Positions 42,984-51,799 of a DNA stretch of 64,000 nt are shown here, piece after piece. How positions within the stretch are numbered: the first letter of the stretch is position 1; each line of letters starts with the position of its first letter. The notes under the pieces are model-generated. The model was not told the origin of the DNA, searched no databases, and worked only from the letters and a program-made list of their open reading frames with translations. A program made the translations under genes and the position numbers. Location: the NCBI RefSeq assembly GCF_001278115.1, contig NZ_LIYD01000005.1, positions 790,924 through 854,923 on the forward strand, in the 5' to 3' direction. Source of the stretch: Flavobacterium akiainvivens. GTDB taxonomy: Bacteria > Bacteroidota > Bacteroidia > Flavobacteriales > Flavobacteriaceae.

Positions 42984-43361
42984 CTAAAGATACTTAGATA
43001 TAATCTCATAATCCTCATACACCACATCAACCAGCTGCATTTGCACCACCTGGTAGTCAAACCCATTACTAACCATTTGCGGCAGATGGTTGTCAGAAAG
43101 CATTGCTGCGGCTTCACGCCAAACATCATCTTCTGTAGCAATAGCAGCAGACTCTATAAGCAGTACATTTTTATATTTAGAAATAGTGTGCAGCACGTCT
43201 TCGGGTATCAGCGGGTTATCGGCCAGCATAATTATAAGCGCCGATTTTTGCGACACAGCCTCAGTAAGCGCCGTTTTAAAACGGCCGGTATTTTGGGGTA
43301 ACGACAGTTCGCTGCCGCCGGGTATAAGCAATAGCGTTGTTGCTAAGGGTTCAGGTTGCAT
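42984..43361 (-). CDS. hypothetical protein (125 aa)
   Basis: This soluble protein of unknown function has an alternating strand/helix pattern (TTLLLIPGG, ALIIMLADN, NVLLIESAA), like a small Rossmann-type fold. The family was not recognised. It has no signal peptide and no transmembrane segment. It is flanked downstream by an inverted-repeat element and upstream by a gap that includes a tRNA-like fragment before recG. Gene composition supports it. Confidence 0.65.
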   Translation of the reverse strand: MQPEPLATTLLLIPGGSELSLPQNTGRFKTALTEAVSQKSALIIMLADNPLIPEDVLHTISKYKNVLLIESAAIATEDDVWREAAAMLSDNHLPQMVSNGFDYQVVQMQLVDVVYEDYEIISKYL

Positions 43362-43665
43362 TATGCAGTAATTTTGCCGCGAAATTAGGCAACACCCTAC
43401 TTAACATATTGCCAATTAACATTACTATAAGGGGTGTTTTGGGTTAAATGTTTTTAAGGAGATTGTTAGATTCTTAGATGGTTATAATTTTCGACCGGAC
43501 GCATTTATTTTTTTATACACAAAGCTTTGTGTGCTTGTAGGTAGATTTTTCTTGGTGGCCTTTGTGTCTTTGTGTTTAAAAAATTATCTTCGTATTTATT
43601 TTTGGGCAGAGTTCTCAAAAGTGATTAATTTTTGAATATTGCTTATATTGTGGTTAGTAAACCTG
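43362..43665. other. gap without gene before recG
   Basis: This gap of about 300 bases has AT-rich sequence and a short stretch with GGCCTTTGTGTCTTTGTG, similar to sequence near 42830. No reading frame worth calling was seen on either strand. A tRNA-like fragment follows at 43666. Confidence 0.5.
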
Positions 43666-43717
43666 GTCACAATTGTTAGAGTGACGGAACACCTGCCTTC
43701 TAAGCAGGCGGTTATAG
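43666..43717 (+). other. tRNA-Arg(UCU)-like 5' fragment
   Basis: CCTGC-CTTCTAA-GCAGG (43692-43708) is a perfect 5-bp stem with a 7-base loop containing UCU, as in a tRNA-Arg anticodon arm. The 5' part has spacing matching an acceptor/D-arm (GTCACAA, then GTT..AAC). The T-arm and 3' acceptor are missing, so it is not a functional tRNA. It lies 14 bases before recG. Confidence 0.45.
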
Positions 43718-43731
43718 CTGAATAATTTTGG

Positions 43732-45831
43732 ATGAACAACCTGCTTGAAACCCCCATAGAATACCTTAAGGGCGTGGGCCCGGCACGTGGCGAACTGTTG
43801 CGCAAAGAGCTGGGCATCCACAAATATGCCGATTTGCTCAGCCTTTTCCCCAACCGCTATATAGACCGCACGCGCTACTACCGCATTAACGAGCTGATTA
43901 ACAACGGCAGCGAGGTTCAGGTGGTAGGCAAGGTCATTCACCTTAAAACCGTGGGCGAAAAACGTACCCGCCTGGTAGCCACCTTTACTGATGGCACCGG
44001 CGATATGGAACTCGTGTGGTTTCAGGGCCAAAAATGGATTCGCGAAAACATAAAACTCAACCAGCCCTATGTAATTTTTGGCAAAACCACGGCCTTTAAT
44101 GGCGTGTTCAATATGGCACACCCCGAAATGGAGCCCCTTGCCGAACACGAGGCCAGCCTGCGCAGCGCCATGCAACCCGTGTATCCCAGTACCGAAAAGC
44201 TCACACAGCGTGGCATTACCAACAAGGTAATGAGCAAAATGATGCAGCAACTGTTTATGGAAACCCAGGCACTGTTTAGCGAGGCACTCCCCCAGCCGCT
44301 TATTAACGAGCTTAGCCTGCTGCCCAAAAACGTGGCGCTGTTTAACATACACTTTCCCAAGAGCCAGGATTTGCTTACCAAGGCACAGTTTCGCCTAAAG
44401 TTTGAGGAACTGTTTTTCATTCAGCTGCAGCTTATAACCAAGAATTTAATTCGCAAACATAAAATCAAGGGCCACCCGTTTGGCAGCGTGGGCAGTTATT
44501 TTACCGATTTTTACCAAAACCACCTGCCCTTTGAGCTTACCAATGCCCAAAAGCGGGTGCTTAAGGAAATACGTAACGACCTTGGCCAGCCCGCCCAAAT
44601 GAACCGCCTTTTGCAGGGCGATGTGGGTTCGGGCAAAACCATTGTGGCATTAATGTGTATGCTCCTGGCACTTGATAACGGTTTCCAGGCCTGCCTTATG
44701 GCCCCTACCGAAATCTTGGCCAACCAGCACTATTTAGGCTTAAGCGAACTGGCTGAGCCCCTGGGCATCAACATAAAAATACTTACCGGCTCTACCAAAA
44801 CCGCTGAGCGTAAAATAATTCACGAAGCGCTACAAAGCGGCGAATTGCACATTATCATAGGCACCCACGCTCTGCTGGAAGACAAAGTACAGTTCGCTAA
44901 CCTGGGCCTTGCTATTATAGATGAGCAGCACCGTTTTGGCGTAGAGCAGCGCAGCAAGCTGTGGCGCAAGAATGATATTCCGCCGCACGTGCTGGTCATG
45001 ACCGCCACGCCTATTCCGCGCACGCTGGCCATGAGCCTGTATGGCGACCTCGATATTTCGGTTATAGATGAGCTGCCACCCGGCCGTAAACCCATACAAA
45101 CCGTGCACCGGTATGACAGCAACCGCCTAAAGGTGTGGAAATTTCTTAAAGATGAAATTGCCCTTGGCAGGCAGGTATATATTGTATACCCACTCATACA
45201 GGAGTCGGAAAAAATGGATTACAAAGACCTGATGGACGGTTACGAGAGTATTTCACGCGATTTTCCGCTGCCGCAATACAGTGTAAGCATAGTGCACGGC
45301 AAAATGAAACCCGCCGAAAAAGACAGCGAAATGACCCGCTTTGCAGCTAATAAAACCAATATAATGGTGGCGACAACCGTGATTGAAGTAGGCGTTAACG
45401 TGCCCAATGCCAGCGTTATGGTTATTGAAAGTGCCGAACGCTTTGGCCTCAGCCAGTTGCACCAGCTTCGGGGGCGTGTGGGCCGTGGTGCCGACCAAAG
45501 CTATTGCATACTCATGACCGGCGAAAAGCTAAGTAACGACACCAAAACCCGCATTGAAACCATGTGCCGCACTAACGATGGTTTTGAAATTGCCGAAGTT
45601 GACCTCAAACTGCGCGGCCCGGGCGATATTATGGGTACGCAGCAAAGCGGTGTGCTTAACCTGCAAATTGCTGATATTGTTAAGGATAAAGAAATACTTA
45701 CCCTGGCACGCCAGTATGCTATTGCCCTGCTTAAGGCAGACCCCGGTATGATAGCTCCAGAAAATACTGCACTACGCAATGCCTATATTGAAATGACCAA
45801 AAAGAAAAACATCTGGAATTATATTTCTTAA
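43732..45831 (+). CDS. recG: ATP-dependent DNA helicase RecG
   Basis: This 699-residue helicase rescues stalled replication forks and resolves recombination intermediates. N-terminal wedge/OB domain (GVGPARGELLRKELG to FNGVFNMAHPEME), then helicase domains: Walker A GDVGSGKT, DEXH-type IIDEQHRFG, TATPIPRTL, and the late motif QLRGRVGRG. Cytoplasmic. Length is near the usual 690-700. It is transcribed alone. Start 43732 is right after the tRNA-like fragment. Confidence 0.95.
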   Translation: MNNLLETPIEYLKGVGPARGELLRKELGIHKYADLLSLFPNRYIDRTRYYRINELINNGSEVQVVGKVIHLKTVGEKRTRLVATFTDGTGDMELVWFQGQKWIRENIKLNQPYVIFGKTTAFNGVFNMAHPEMEPLAEHEASLRSAMQPVYPSTEKLTQRGITNKVMSKMMQQLFMETQALFSEALPQPLINELSLLPKNVALFNIHFPKSQDLLTKAQFRLKFEELFFIQLQLITKNLIRKHKIKGHPFGSVGSYFTDFYQNHLPFELTNAQKRVLKEIRNDLGQPAQMNRLLQGDVGSGKTIVALMCMLLALDNGFQACLMAPTEILANQHYLGLSELAEPLGINIKILTGSTKTAERKIIHEALQSGELHIIIGTHALLEDKVQFANLGLAIIDEQHRFGVEQRSKLWRKNDIPPHVLVMTATPIPRTLAMSLYGDLDISVIDELPPGRKPIQTVHRYDSNRLKVWKFLKDEIALGRQVYIVYPLIQESEKMDYKDLMDGYESISRDFPLPQYSVSIVHGKMKPAEKDSEMTRFAANKTNIMVATTVIEVGVNVPNASVMVIESAERFGLSQLHQLRGRVGRGADQSYCILMTGEKLSNDTKTRIETMCRTNDGFEIAEVDLKLRGPGDIMGTQQSGVLNLQIADIVKDKEILTLARQYAIALLKADPGMIAPENTALRNAYIEMTKKKNIWNYIS

Positions 45832-45962
45832 TTTTTAAAGTTGGAATAGTTTTTGAATCTTAAAATTTTGTTAATAATTTAGTCATCGCCAATGCTAAAA
45901 ATTTTGCCGCGGCGTTTATATTTAACAAACAATTTTTTGACCAACAAAACACCACCAACTAT

Positions 45963-46730
45963 ATGCCCTACTATAAAAAGCTGTACCCGGCTTTACTGCT
46001 CTTTTTGCTGATATCGTGCAGCCCCGATGACCCACACGCGGCGGGCGACCCTTATGAAGCCGGTATTGTACTAACTTTTGACGACGATTATGCCGATGAA
46101 TGGTGTGATGCCGACGAAATTTTGGGTGCTTACAACTGGAAAGCTACCTTTTTTGTTACCAAATACCAGCAGCTTTCGCAGGAGCATAAAAATAAGATTT
46201 ACGGGCTTGAACTAAATGGCCATGAAATTGCAGGCCACGGCTACAACCATGTAAATTCTAAACAATATGTTGCCGGGAAAAGCACAGAACGCTATGCAAA
46301 AGACGAAATCCAGCCCATGATTAAGGCTATGGGTAAAGATGGTTTTAGCCTGCGGTCATTTTCATACCCATATGGTTCGCGCAATGGGCGTATAGATACC
46401 TTACTGCTTGATTATTTTGATATTATACGCGGCACTACTTATGGCAGGTATGCACCACAAAAGCAGGCTTGCTATTATAATGGAAGCCGCCTTGTTTTTG
46501 GCCTGGGCATTGACCAAAGCTACAGCCATGCCGATATAAAATACCTTAAGAGCCTGATGCAGTATGCCAAAGACCAAAATAAAATAGTGATTTTCTATGG
46601 CCATAAACCGGTAGAAAAACCATCTGGCACACACCAGGCCTCCATGAAAAAACTGGAGGAAATCTGCAAATTTGCTAATAAGCTTGGGCTAAAATATTAT
46701 ACAGCAAGCGAACTTTACGGCTTAGAATAA
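45963..46730 (+). CDS. polysaccharide deacetylase-family lipoprotein
   Basis: This 255-residue protein has a lipobox (ALLLFLLISC) and the NodB-homology deacetylase core: VLTFDDDYADE (catalytic and metal Asp), HEIAGHGYNHVN (metal His residues), and SFSYPYGSRNG. It should remove acetyl groups from a glycan outside the cytoplasm. The target glycan is unknown. The motif set is complete but TFDDD replaces the common TFDDG. Transcribed alone between recG and the SDR. Confidence 0.85.
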   Translation: MPYYKKLYPALLLFLLISCSPDDPHAAGDPYEAGIVLTFDDDYADEWCDADEILGAYNWKATFFVTKYQQLSQEHKNKIYGLELNGHEIAGHGYNHVNSKQYVAGKSTERYAKDEIQPMIKAMGKDGFSLRSFSYPYGSRNGRIDTLLLDYFDIIRGTTYGRYAPQKQACYYNGSRLVFGLGIDQSYSHADIKYLKSLMQYAKDQNKIVIFYGHKPVEKPSGTHQASMKKLEEICKFANKLGLKYYTASELYGLE

Positions 46731-46791
46731 CTTATCGCTTCAAAAAGAAACAATTAACATTCCGTTAACCGCGATTTGCTTTTTCAGGGCG

Positions 46792-46799
46792 TAAATTTG
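46792..46799 (+). promoter_or_regulatory. -7-like element for the SDR gene
   Basis: TAAATTTG is a TAnnTTTG match 20 bases before the ATG at 46820. A TTTG 13 bases upstream is closer than usual. Confidence 0.45.
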
Positions 46800-46819
46800 A
46801 CCTGAAAAATATATAAATC

Positions 46820-47611
46820 ATGAGTTCTTTTAACGGAAAAACCATAATAATTACCGGTGGTGCTATGGGCCTTGGCCTTGCCACCGCTAAAGTTGTTGCC
46901 CAGAAAGGCGGCAATCTTACCCTTGTAGACTACAACCAGGAAGCCCTTGATAAGGCTACTGCCGAAATCAAATCACTTACACCGGATGCTAAAATTTTAG
47001 GCATTGTTGCCGATGTAAGCAACGAAGAAGCCGTAAAAAATTACGTTAATGCTACCGTAGCCCAGTTTGGCACTATAGACGGCTTTTACAACAACGCCGG
47101 TATAGAAGGCCGCCAGGCACCTATTATCAGCTATGATATTGAGGTGTTTAAAAAGGTTATAGACATTAACCTGCTGGGCGTATATTATGGCCTCCGCTAT
47201 GTAATACCTGTTATGCAAAAACAGGGCGGCGGCAGGATTGTAAACGTAGCATCGGTAGGCGGTATTCGCGGGGTGGTAAACCAAATGCCTTATGTAGCCA
47301 GCAAGCACGCTGTAAGCGGTATGACTAAAAATGCGGCTATAGAATATGGCAAAGACGGTATTTATACCAATGCCATTGCCCCGGGTGCTATTCTTACCCC
47401 TATGGTTGCCGAAGCCTTTAAACAGGTAAACCCGGCCGACCCACAGGCTGCCGAAACTGAGTATGCACAGCGCAACCCTACCCGCAGGCTGGGCAAGCCC
47501 GAAGAAGTGGGCAAACTGGTTGCGTTTCTTTTAAGTGATGAATGCAGCTATGTAAACGGGCAAACCATTGCCATAGACGGTGGTGAGTCTAACCTGTACG
47601 GAAATTCATAA
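46820..47611 (+). CDS. short-chain dehydrogenase/reductase
   Basis: This 263-residue NAD(P)-dependent oxidoreductase has TGGAMGLGLATAK (cofactor loop), NNAG, and catalytic YVASKHAVSG with a preceding Ser (NVASVGG). The Asp-ending second strand (TLVDYN) favours NAD over NADP. The substrate is unknown. It ends with the usual IDGGESNLYG. A terminator follows. Confidence 0.9.
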   Translation: MSSFNGKTIIITGGAMGLGLATAKVVAQKGGNLTLVDYNQEALDKATAEIKSLTPDAKILGIVADVSNEEAVKNYVNATVAQFGTIDGFYNNAGIEGRQAPIISYDIEVFKKVIDINLLGVYYGLRYVIPVMQKQGGGRIVNVASVGGIRGVVNQMPYVASKHAVSGMTKNAAIEYGKDGIYTNAIAPGAILTPMVAEAFKQVNPADPQAAETEYAQRNPTRRLGKPEEVGKLVAFLLSDECSYVNGQTIAIDGGESNLYGNS

Positions 47612-47649
47612 TACCTCCAAAAACCCCAAATACATTTATAATGCTTAAG

Positions 47650-47675
47650 AGCCGCAGTAACCTGCGGCTTTTTTG
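47650..47675 (+). terminator. intrinsic terminator of the SDR gene
   Basis: AGCCGCAG/CTGCGGCT stem with a 4-base loop, followed by TTTTTT. Confidence 0.9.
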
Positions 47676-47729
47676 TGGGCCATACGCAACCTTTTTACAG
47701 AATTGCATCTTACAAGAAACCAATTGATT

Positions 47730-48125
47730 ATGAAAACAATTTTCTCACTTTTTGCAGTGTTGCTTGTTATAGTAGCCTGTAGTGACGATGATAACAACAA
47801 CACAAACCCTGAGCTGGTTAACACCTGGAGGCTGACCCAAATACTGGCTGACCCCGGCGATGGTTCAGGTACTTTTACAGCTGTAGAAAGTGATAAAACG
47901 CTAAAGTTTGCCGCAAACGGAACAGTAACCTCTAACGGCAACCTGTGTTTTATGGATGTTGCTGCCACTACGGCATCAAGCGGTACCTATAATGACGCTA
48001 ACGGCACCATAACCGCCCAATGTGAAGCTTCATATACTTTAAAATATGCCATAGAAAATGGGAATCTTATTATAACCTATCCGTGTTTTGAGCCCTGCAA
48101 GGCGAAATTTGTGCTCGTAGAATAG
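47730..48125 (+). CDS. lipocalin-like lipoprotein (131 aa)
   Basis: This protein has a lipobox (LLVIVACSDDD) and then a beta-rich domain with LVNTWRLTQIL and the later KYAIENGNLIITYP, which resembles lipocalin-like lipoproteins common in Bacteroidota. Four Cys residues in the mature part could make disulfides. It should be surface or periplasmic, with no known ligand. The chosen ATG at 47730 places the lipobox properly; an upstream extension to 47673 is less likely because it overlaps the preceding terminator. Confidence 0.75.
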   Translation: MKTIFSLFAVLLVIVACSDDDNNNTNPELVNTWRLTQILADPGDGSGTFTAVESDKTLKFAANGTVTSNGNLCFMDVAATTASSGTYNDANGTITAQCEASYTLKYAIENGNLIITYPCFEPCKAKFVLVE

Positions 48126-48164
48126 CTTTAGAAACTTAACTCTCTATATATGCTGCCTCTGGTT

Positions 48165-48187
48165 CCTCCGTGGACCGGAGGTTTTTT
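48165..48187 (+). terminator. intrinsic terminator after the lipoprotein
   Basis: CCTCCG/CGGAGG stem with a 5-base loop, followed by TTTTTTG. Confidence 0.75.
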
Positions 48188-48283
48188 GTTTGTCAGCACA
48201 TACACAATAGGCTCATACTTTACCATTCCTTTAAGGCAGTAATTACGTGCTTATGCGTAACTTGGCATTTTAAAGCCATTTTT

Positions 48284-48451
48284 ATGATAGACGATAAAAA
48301 CAAACAGGGAAAAACCAGTGCCGAAGATAATATGGGCAACAATGCCGAATATGATAAAAACGGCAACATACACCGTACGGATGACCGCGACCGCAATAAC
48401 AGCGCCGATGACTGGAACGCCGAGCTAAGCCGCACCGGCAGGCACAAATAG
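48284..48451 (+). CDS. small hydrophilic protein (55 aa)
   Basis: This short, highly polar protein (DKNKQGKTSAEDNMGNNAEY, then TDDRDRNNSADDWNAEL) appears disordered, like small stress-type or general hydrophilic proteins. No family was recognised. The ATG at 48284 is preferred over a long in-frame extension that looks non-coding. It converges on the serine hydrolase gene, whose stop lies two bases away. Confidence 0.6.
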   Translation: MIDDKNKQGKTSAEDNMGNNAEYDKNGNIHRTDDRDRNNSADDWNAELSRTGRHK

Positions 48452-48452
48452 C

Positions 48453-49556
48453 TTAATAGCCTTCAGCAAGCTGGTTAAACAGGTATTCCCAGTTACCATT
48501 GCCCTCACTTTCGCCCAGCCTTACAATTATCAGGTTTTTAGACGGGCACACAAATATAAACTGTCCCAGTATGCCCTGTGCGGCATAATTACCGTTTTGC
48601 TCCAGCCACCACTGGTATTTATAATACCTTACGCCCCCGTTTGTAGTATCGGGCGTGGTAGATGCCGCAACCCAGTCTTCCGGAACAACCTGTGTACCAT
48701 TCCAGTTACCTTTATTTAGGTACAGCCTGCCCAGCTTGGCAAAATCGCGGGCACGGGCATTTATGCAGCAAAACGTTTTTTCAAGCCCGTCTTTTTCACG
48801 GTCAAGGCTCCAGGTAGCATCATACTCCATGCCCAGGGGTTTCCATATTTTTTCCTGAAGGTATTCGGTAATCTTTTTACCCTTAAGCGCACGCTCTAAA
48901 ACAAGCCCCAGTATTTGGGTATCGCCGCTGCTGTAGCTAAAGGCAGTACCCGGTTGCTGCGCCAGCTTGCGTTTGTAAATAGCCTTCCTTAAGTTAGTAC
49001 CGTAATAGTATGTGGCAGCATCGCCAAAAGGGTTTACATAGCTTTCGTTAAACTTAATGCCACTTGTCATTTGCAGCACGTGTTTAATGGTAACCTTGCT
49101 TAATTCTTCCTTATTTTTAAACTCAGGTATGTAGTTGGTTATGGGTTCATCAACAGATTGTATAAGGCCGTCTTTAATGGCACAGCCTATAAGCATTGAG
49201 GTAACCGATTTAGCCATGGAAAATGATGCCACTACCGCCGCCTCGTCATAACCCCTGAAGTACTTTTCGTAGTGAATGGAGTCGTCTTTTATGATAAGGA
49301 AAGCTACCGTTTTATTGTCTTCCAGGTATTTGCCAAATTCAACCTCAGTATTCCCCAGGGTAAGCATTTTAGGAAATTTTGGGCTATCAGACTGCTCAAA
49401 CGTAAATTTTACCGAATCGTTTGTAGCGGTGCGGTACGGAAATATTTTGTGGTCTGTTATATTGGCAAAGTTATAGTACACAAAACGGCCCATTTTGCAC
49501 GAGCTAAGGCTGATGATTATAAAACAGGCAGTAAGCAAGCGTAAGCTCTTTTTCAT
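48453..49556 (-). CDS. serine hydrolase, beta-lactamase family, lipoprotein
   Basis: This 367-residue protein has a lipobox (FIIISLSSC) and the class C beta-lactamase fold. SxxK is in SFSMAKSVTSML; the second motif region is FSYSSGDTQILG. It acts outside the cytoplasm on an ester or peptide substrate and need not be an antibiotic resistance enzyme. A second family member lies at 32054. The start at 49556 gives a proper signal; a start 15 codons upstream does not. Confidence 0.85.
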   Translation of the reverse strand: MKKSLRLLTACFIIISLSSCKMGRFVYYNFANITDHKIFPYRTATNDSVKFTFEQSDSPKFPKMLTLGNTEVEFGKYLEDNKTVAFLIIKDDSIHYEKYFRGYDEAAVVASFSMAKSVTSMLIGCAIKDGLIQSVDEPITNYIPEFKNKEELSKVTIKHVLQMTSGIKFNESYVNPFGDAATYYYGTNLRKAIYKRKLAQQPGTAFSYSSGDTQILGLVLERALKGKKITEYLQEKIWKPLGMEYDATWSLDREKDGLEKTFCCINARARDFAKLGRLYLNKGNWNGTQVVPEDWVAASTTPDTTNGGVRYYKYQWWLEQNGNYAAQGILGQFIFVCPSKNLIIVRLGESEGNGNWEYLFNQLAEGY

Positions 49557-49764
49557 TGTAAGTATTGGTTTTGGCAAATATGAAAAAAATATTTTAACCA
49601 CACTACCTGTTGCCCCAAAATGCTTTTATACAGGCGTTTTATAATCACAACGTGCCTTTAAGGCAATTTAAGTCTGTAAAAAACGTTATTTACCTACAAT
49701 TTTGTTAAGTGCCTAAGCACTAATGGCAAAATTTTTGTTACTTTGTTTCTAAAGAAGTTTCTGC

Positions 49765-50508
49765 ATGAAAAAGTATATTTTATTCATAATGCTTTTTACC
49801 GCTTTGGGTGCCTGGGCGCAACCCGAAAAGAGGACTACGGGCATATCTATACCCAAGGCTACACCTGATGTGGCCGTGCAGCCTTCGCAAACTACCGTAG
49901 CGCCTAACCCCGAGCGTAAAATAAACTACCAGCCGGAAGAAAAAAAAATGTTTGAATACCCGGCATATACGCCGCTTCAAAAAAAGGGCGAAACCTCTAT
50001 AATGACCGATAATGAGCGCTTTGCCAGCCGTGCCGATGACTACCAGAAACGCACAGAGGTCAAACCCCGTGGCGAAAGTAATGAGGCTTACCGCGGTAAC
50101 CAGTTTTTTGGCGAGGTACGCAGCAAGTCTAAATATGTGCAAATTATGGCGCGCGACTTTGAGTATGTAGACGGCGACCGCATAAAGGTTTTGGTAAACG
50201 ATGTTACCGTGGTGGACGAAATAACCCTTACCAGCGATTTTAAAGGCATTACCCTTACGCTTAAAGACGGTTTTAATAAGATTGATTTTGAAGCACTTAA
50301 CCAGGGTACATCTGGACCTAACACGGCTGAGTTCCGTATTTATGACGATAAGGAAACCCAGATAACCGGCAACCAGTGGAACCTTGCCACAGGCTTTAAG
50401 GCTTCAATTATTATTGTAAAAGAAGTTGATGGCAACATGACCCAGCAGGGCGCAACTCAAACGCCGCCTTCATCATCAACATCATCAGATACTTCTCAGG
50501 GTAATTAA
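49765..50508 (+). CDS. hypothetical secreted protein (247 aa)
   Basis: It has an N-terminal signal peptide (LFIMLFTALGAWAQ) and then a proline- and threonine-rich region to about residue 110, followed by a beta-rich domain (SKYVQIMARDFEYVDGDRIK, residues about 118-200), and a Ser/Thr-rich tail. The family was not recognised. It is probably periplasmic or surface exposed. It is transcribed alone and ends before a 15-bp hairpin. Confidence 0.75.
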   Translation: MKKYILFIMLFTALGAWAQPEKRTTGISIPKATPDVAVQPSQTTVAPNPERKINYQPEEKKMFEYPAYTPLQKKGETSIMTDNERFASRADDYQKRTEVKPRGESNEAYRGNQFFGEVRSKSKYVQIMARDFEYVDGDRIKVLVNDVTVVDEITLTSDFKGITLTLKDGFNKIDFEALNQGTSGPNTAEFRIYDDKETQITGNQWNLATGFKASIIIVKEVDGNMTQQGATQTPPSSSTSSDTSQGN

Positions 50509-50535
50509 TAAGAACTAATTATTATAGCATACAAA

Positions 50536-50567
50536 AAATCCCCATTACAAAATTGTAATGGGGATTT
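50536..50567 (-). terminator. long hairpin terminator between convergent genes
   Basis: AAATCCCCATTACAA/TTGTAATGGGGATTT arms (15 bp) with a short loop; the T-run on the minus strand suits the 114-aa gene, and the arm may also end the plus-strand gene. Confidence 0.8.
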
Positions 50568-50589
50568 AGGTATAAAGACTGGCGTTAAT

Positions 50590-50934
50590 TTAATAACGCT
50601 CGTTGGTTTCTTCATAATCCTCGTCATCGCTGGATATGGACTGGTTTTGGTCTTCATCAAGGTCAAGGTTATCTTCAAGCAGGTAATCATCCTGGTTAAA
50701 AGCATCACTATACTCGCTGTTTCCCCCTTCCTCATTCCATTCTTTTTTACGGCTTTCGCTGCCATAATCAGCATGGTCAGAATTTAATGTTGGCGTTGTA
50801 TCATGCGTATAGGTAACTCCGGGCTGCTCTATAGCCAGATATTTGTCAGTATCATCAATATCATTACCCTGAGAGTCGGTTAGCGCATCAAGGTTTTCTA
50901 ATTCGTCTTTAGTATTCTTAGGTTTATCGTTCAT
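50590..50934 (-). CDS. acidic hypothetical protein (114 aa)
   Basis: This highly acidic protein (runs such as YLLEDNLDLDEDQNQS) is probably disordered, with no signal peptide or known domain. It is followed by a proper terminator and lies just downstream of the 65-aa gene on the same strand. The two are possibly co-transcribed. Function unknown. Confidence 0.65.
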   Translation of the reverse strand: MNDKPKNTKDELENLDALTDSQGNDIDDTDKYLAIEQPGVTYTHDTTPTLNSDHADYGSESRKKEWNEEGGNSEYSDAFNQDDYLLEDNLDLDEDQNQSISSDDEDYEETNERY

Positions 50935-50954
50935 AGCATTTATTTTTAGGATGC

Positions 50955-51152
50955 TTAAAACAGCAACACGTTTGTAATTTCGTTTAATTTAAGCAACTTA
51001 AGGTTTGTTAACAACAGGTTCTTAAGTTGCAGGCTGCACGATGCCTCTTCGGCTTTGTTTACTTCGTTGGCTTCTTTCTGGAAATCGGCCATACTAAGGT
51101 GAAAGGCATTTACTAAACTGCCATTCTCTTCCGGTGTAATTGCATGTTCCAT
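50955..51152 (-). CDS. hypothetical protein (65 aa)
   Basis: A short helical protein with MADFQKEANEVNKAEEAS and a leucine-rich end (LKNLLLTNLKLLKLNEI). It has no signal peptide. The family was not recognised. It lies 20 bases upstream of the acidic 114-residue gene on the same strand. Composition and operon-like spacing support it, though confidence is moderate. Confidence 0.55.
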   Translation of the reverse strand: MEHAITPEENGSLVNAFHLSMADFQKEANEVNKAEEASCSLQLKNLLLTNLKLLKLNEITNVLLF

Positions 51153-51291
51153 GGCATCTAAATTTTAAAGGTGATTATTACATTTTTGGCTACCCTTAAA
51201 ATTAGCCATAATTATTGTAATAGTTTGATAATTTGCTATTAAATAAATGCCAATTTATATTTCGAATATTTCTTCAGCAACATTGTAATTT

Positions 51292-51308
51292 ATACCAATA
51301 TTTGGTAT
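51292..51308 (+). promoter_or_regulatory. palindromic operator upstream of parD
   Basis: ATACCAA-TAT-TTGGTAT is a perfect 7-bp inverted repeat 21 bases before the parD start. Type II antitoxins usually autorepress, so this is the likely ParD site. Confidence 0.6.
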
Positions 51309-51329
51309 TTTTATAAAAATTTATTCGTC

Positions 51330-51572
51330 ATGGCTAAAAACACATCAATACTATTAGGTAACCATTTTGATGATTTTATAAGTAAGGAAGTAGCGTCAGG
51401 ACGCTATAATTCTGCGAGTGAAGTAATACGCTCGGCACTTCGATTATTGGAATTGGAAGAAGATAAAATTAAGAGGCTCCGAAATGAACTTGAAGAAGGA
51501 GAAAACAGCGGTTTTATTGATGATTTTAACCCACAAAAACATCTTGAAAACCTTCGCAAAAAGCACGTATGA
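51330..51572 (+). CDS. parD: ParD-type antitoxin
   Basis: This 80-residue ribbon-helix-helix antitoxin has the N-terminal strand (KNTSILLGNHFDDFI) and then VASGRYNSASEVIRSALRLL, typical of ParD/RHH antitoxins. The acidic C-terminal tail (EEGENSGFIDDF) would bind the toxin. Its stop overlaps the start of the ParE-like gene. It is preceded by a palindrome likely used for autorepression. Length is typical. Confidence 0.88.
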   Translation: MAKNTSILLGNHFDDFISKEVASGRYNSASEVIRSALRLLELEEDKIKRLRNELEEGENSGFIDDFNPQKHLENLRKKHV

Positions 51573-51799
51573 ATCAATATCGCATTTCAGCAAAGGCCTT
51601 TAAAGACCTTGAGGATATTTATGAATATACATTTTTAAACTGGTCTGAAGAACAGGCTAACCGTTATTATCTTCTGCTTATTCAGGAAATACAATATATT
51701 TCTGAGCACTTTAATGAGGGTAAAGATATGGGGCATATTAGGCCCGGATATAAATGCAGCAAAGTAAAATCACATCTTATTTTAGATAAAAAAGATTAG
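51569..51799 (+). CDS. parE: ParE-like toxin, apparently C-terminally truncated
   Basis: This 76-residue RelE/ParE-fold toxin starts within the last four bases of parD. Its N-terminal part is normal (MNQYRISAKAFKDLEDIYEY, then NWSEEQANRYYLLLIQEI). The usual toxins are about 95-100 residues and continue past the V-K-S-H-L-I-F-Y region into a basic C-terminal end. Here the frame stops at LILDKKD. The loss of the C-terminus would likely inactivate the toxin. A mobile-element integrase lies about 250 bases downstream, so the break may be the insertion boundary. Confidence 0.75.
   Translation: MNQYRISAKAFKDLEDIYEYTFLNWSEEQANRYYLLLIQEIQYISEHFNEGKDMGHIRPGYKCSKVKSHLILDKKD

Noticed and set aside
43666..43717. 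Complete tRNA gene
   Set aside because: The anticodon and D-arm parts are present, but the T-arm and the 3' half of the acceptor stem are not, so a functional tRNA cannot be supported.
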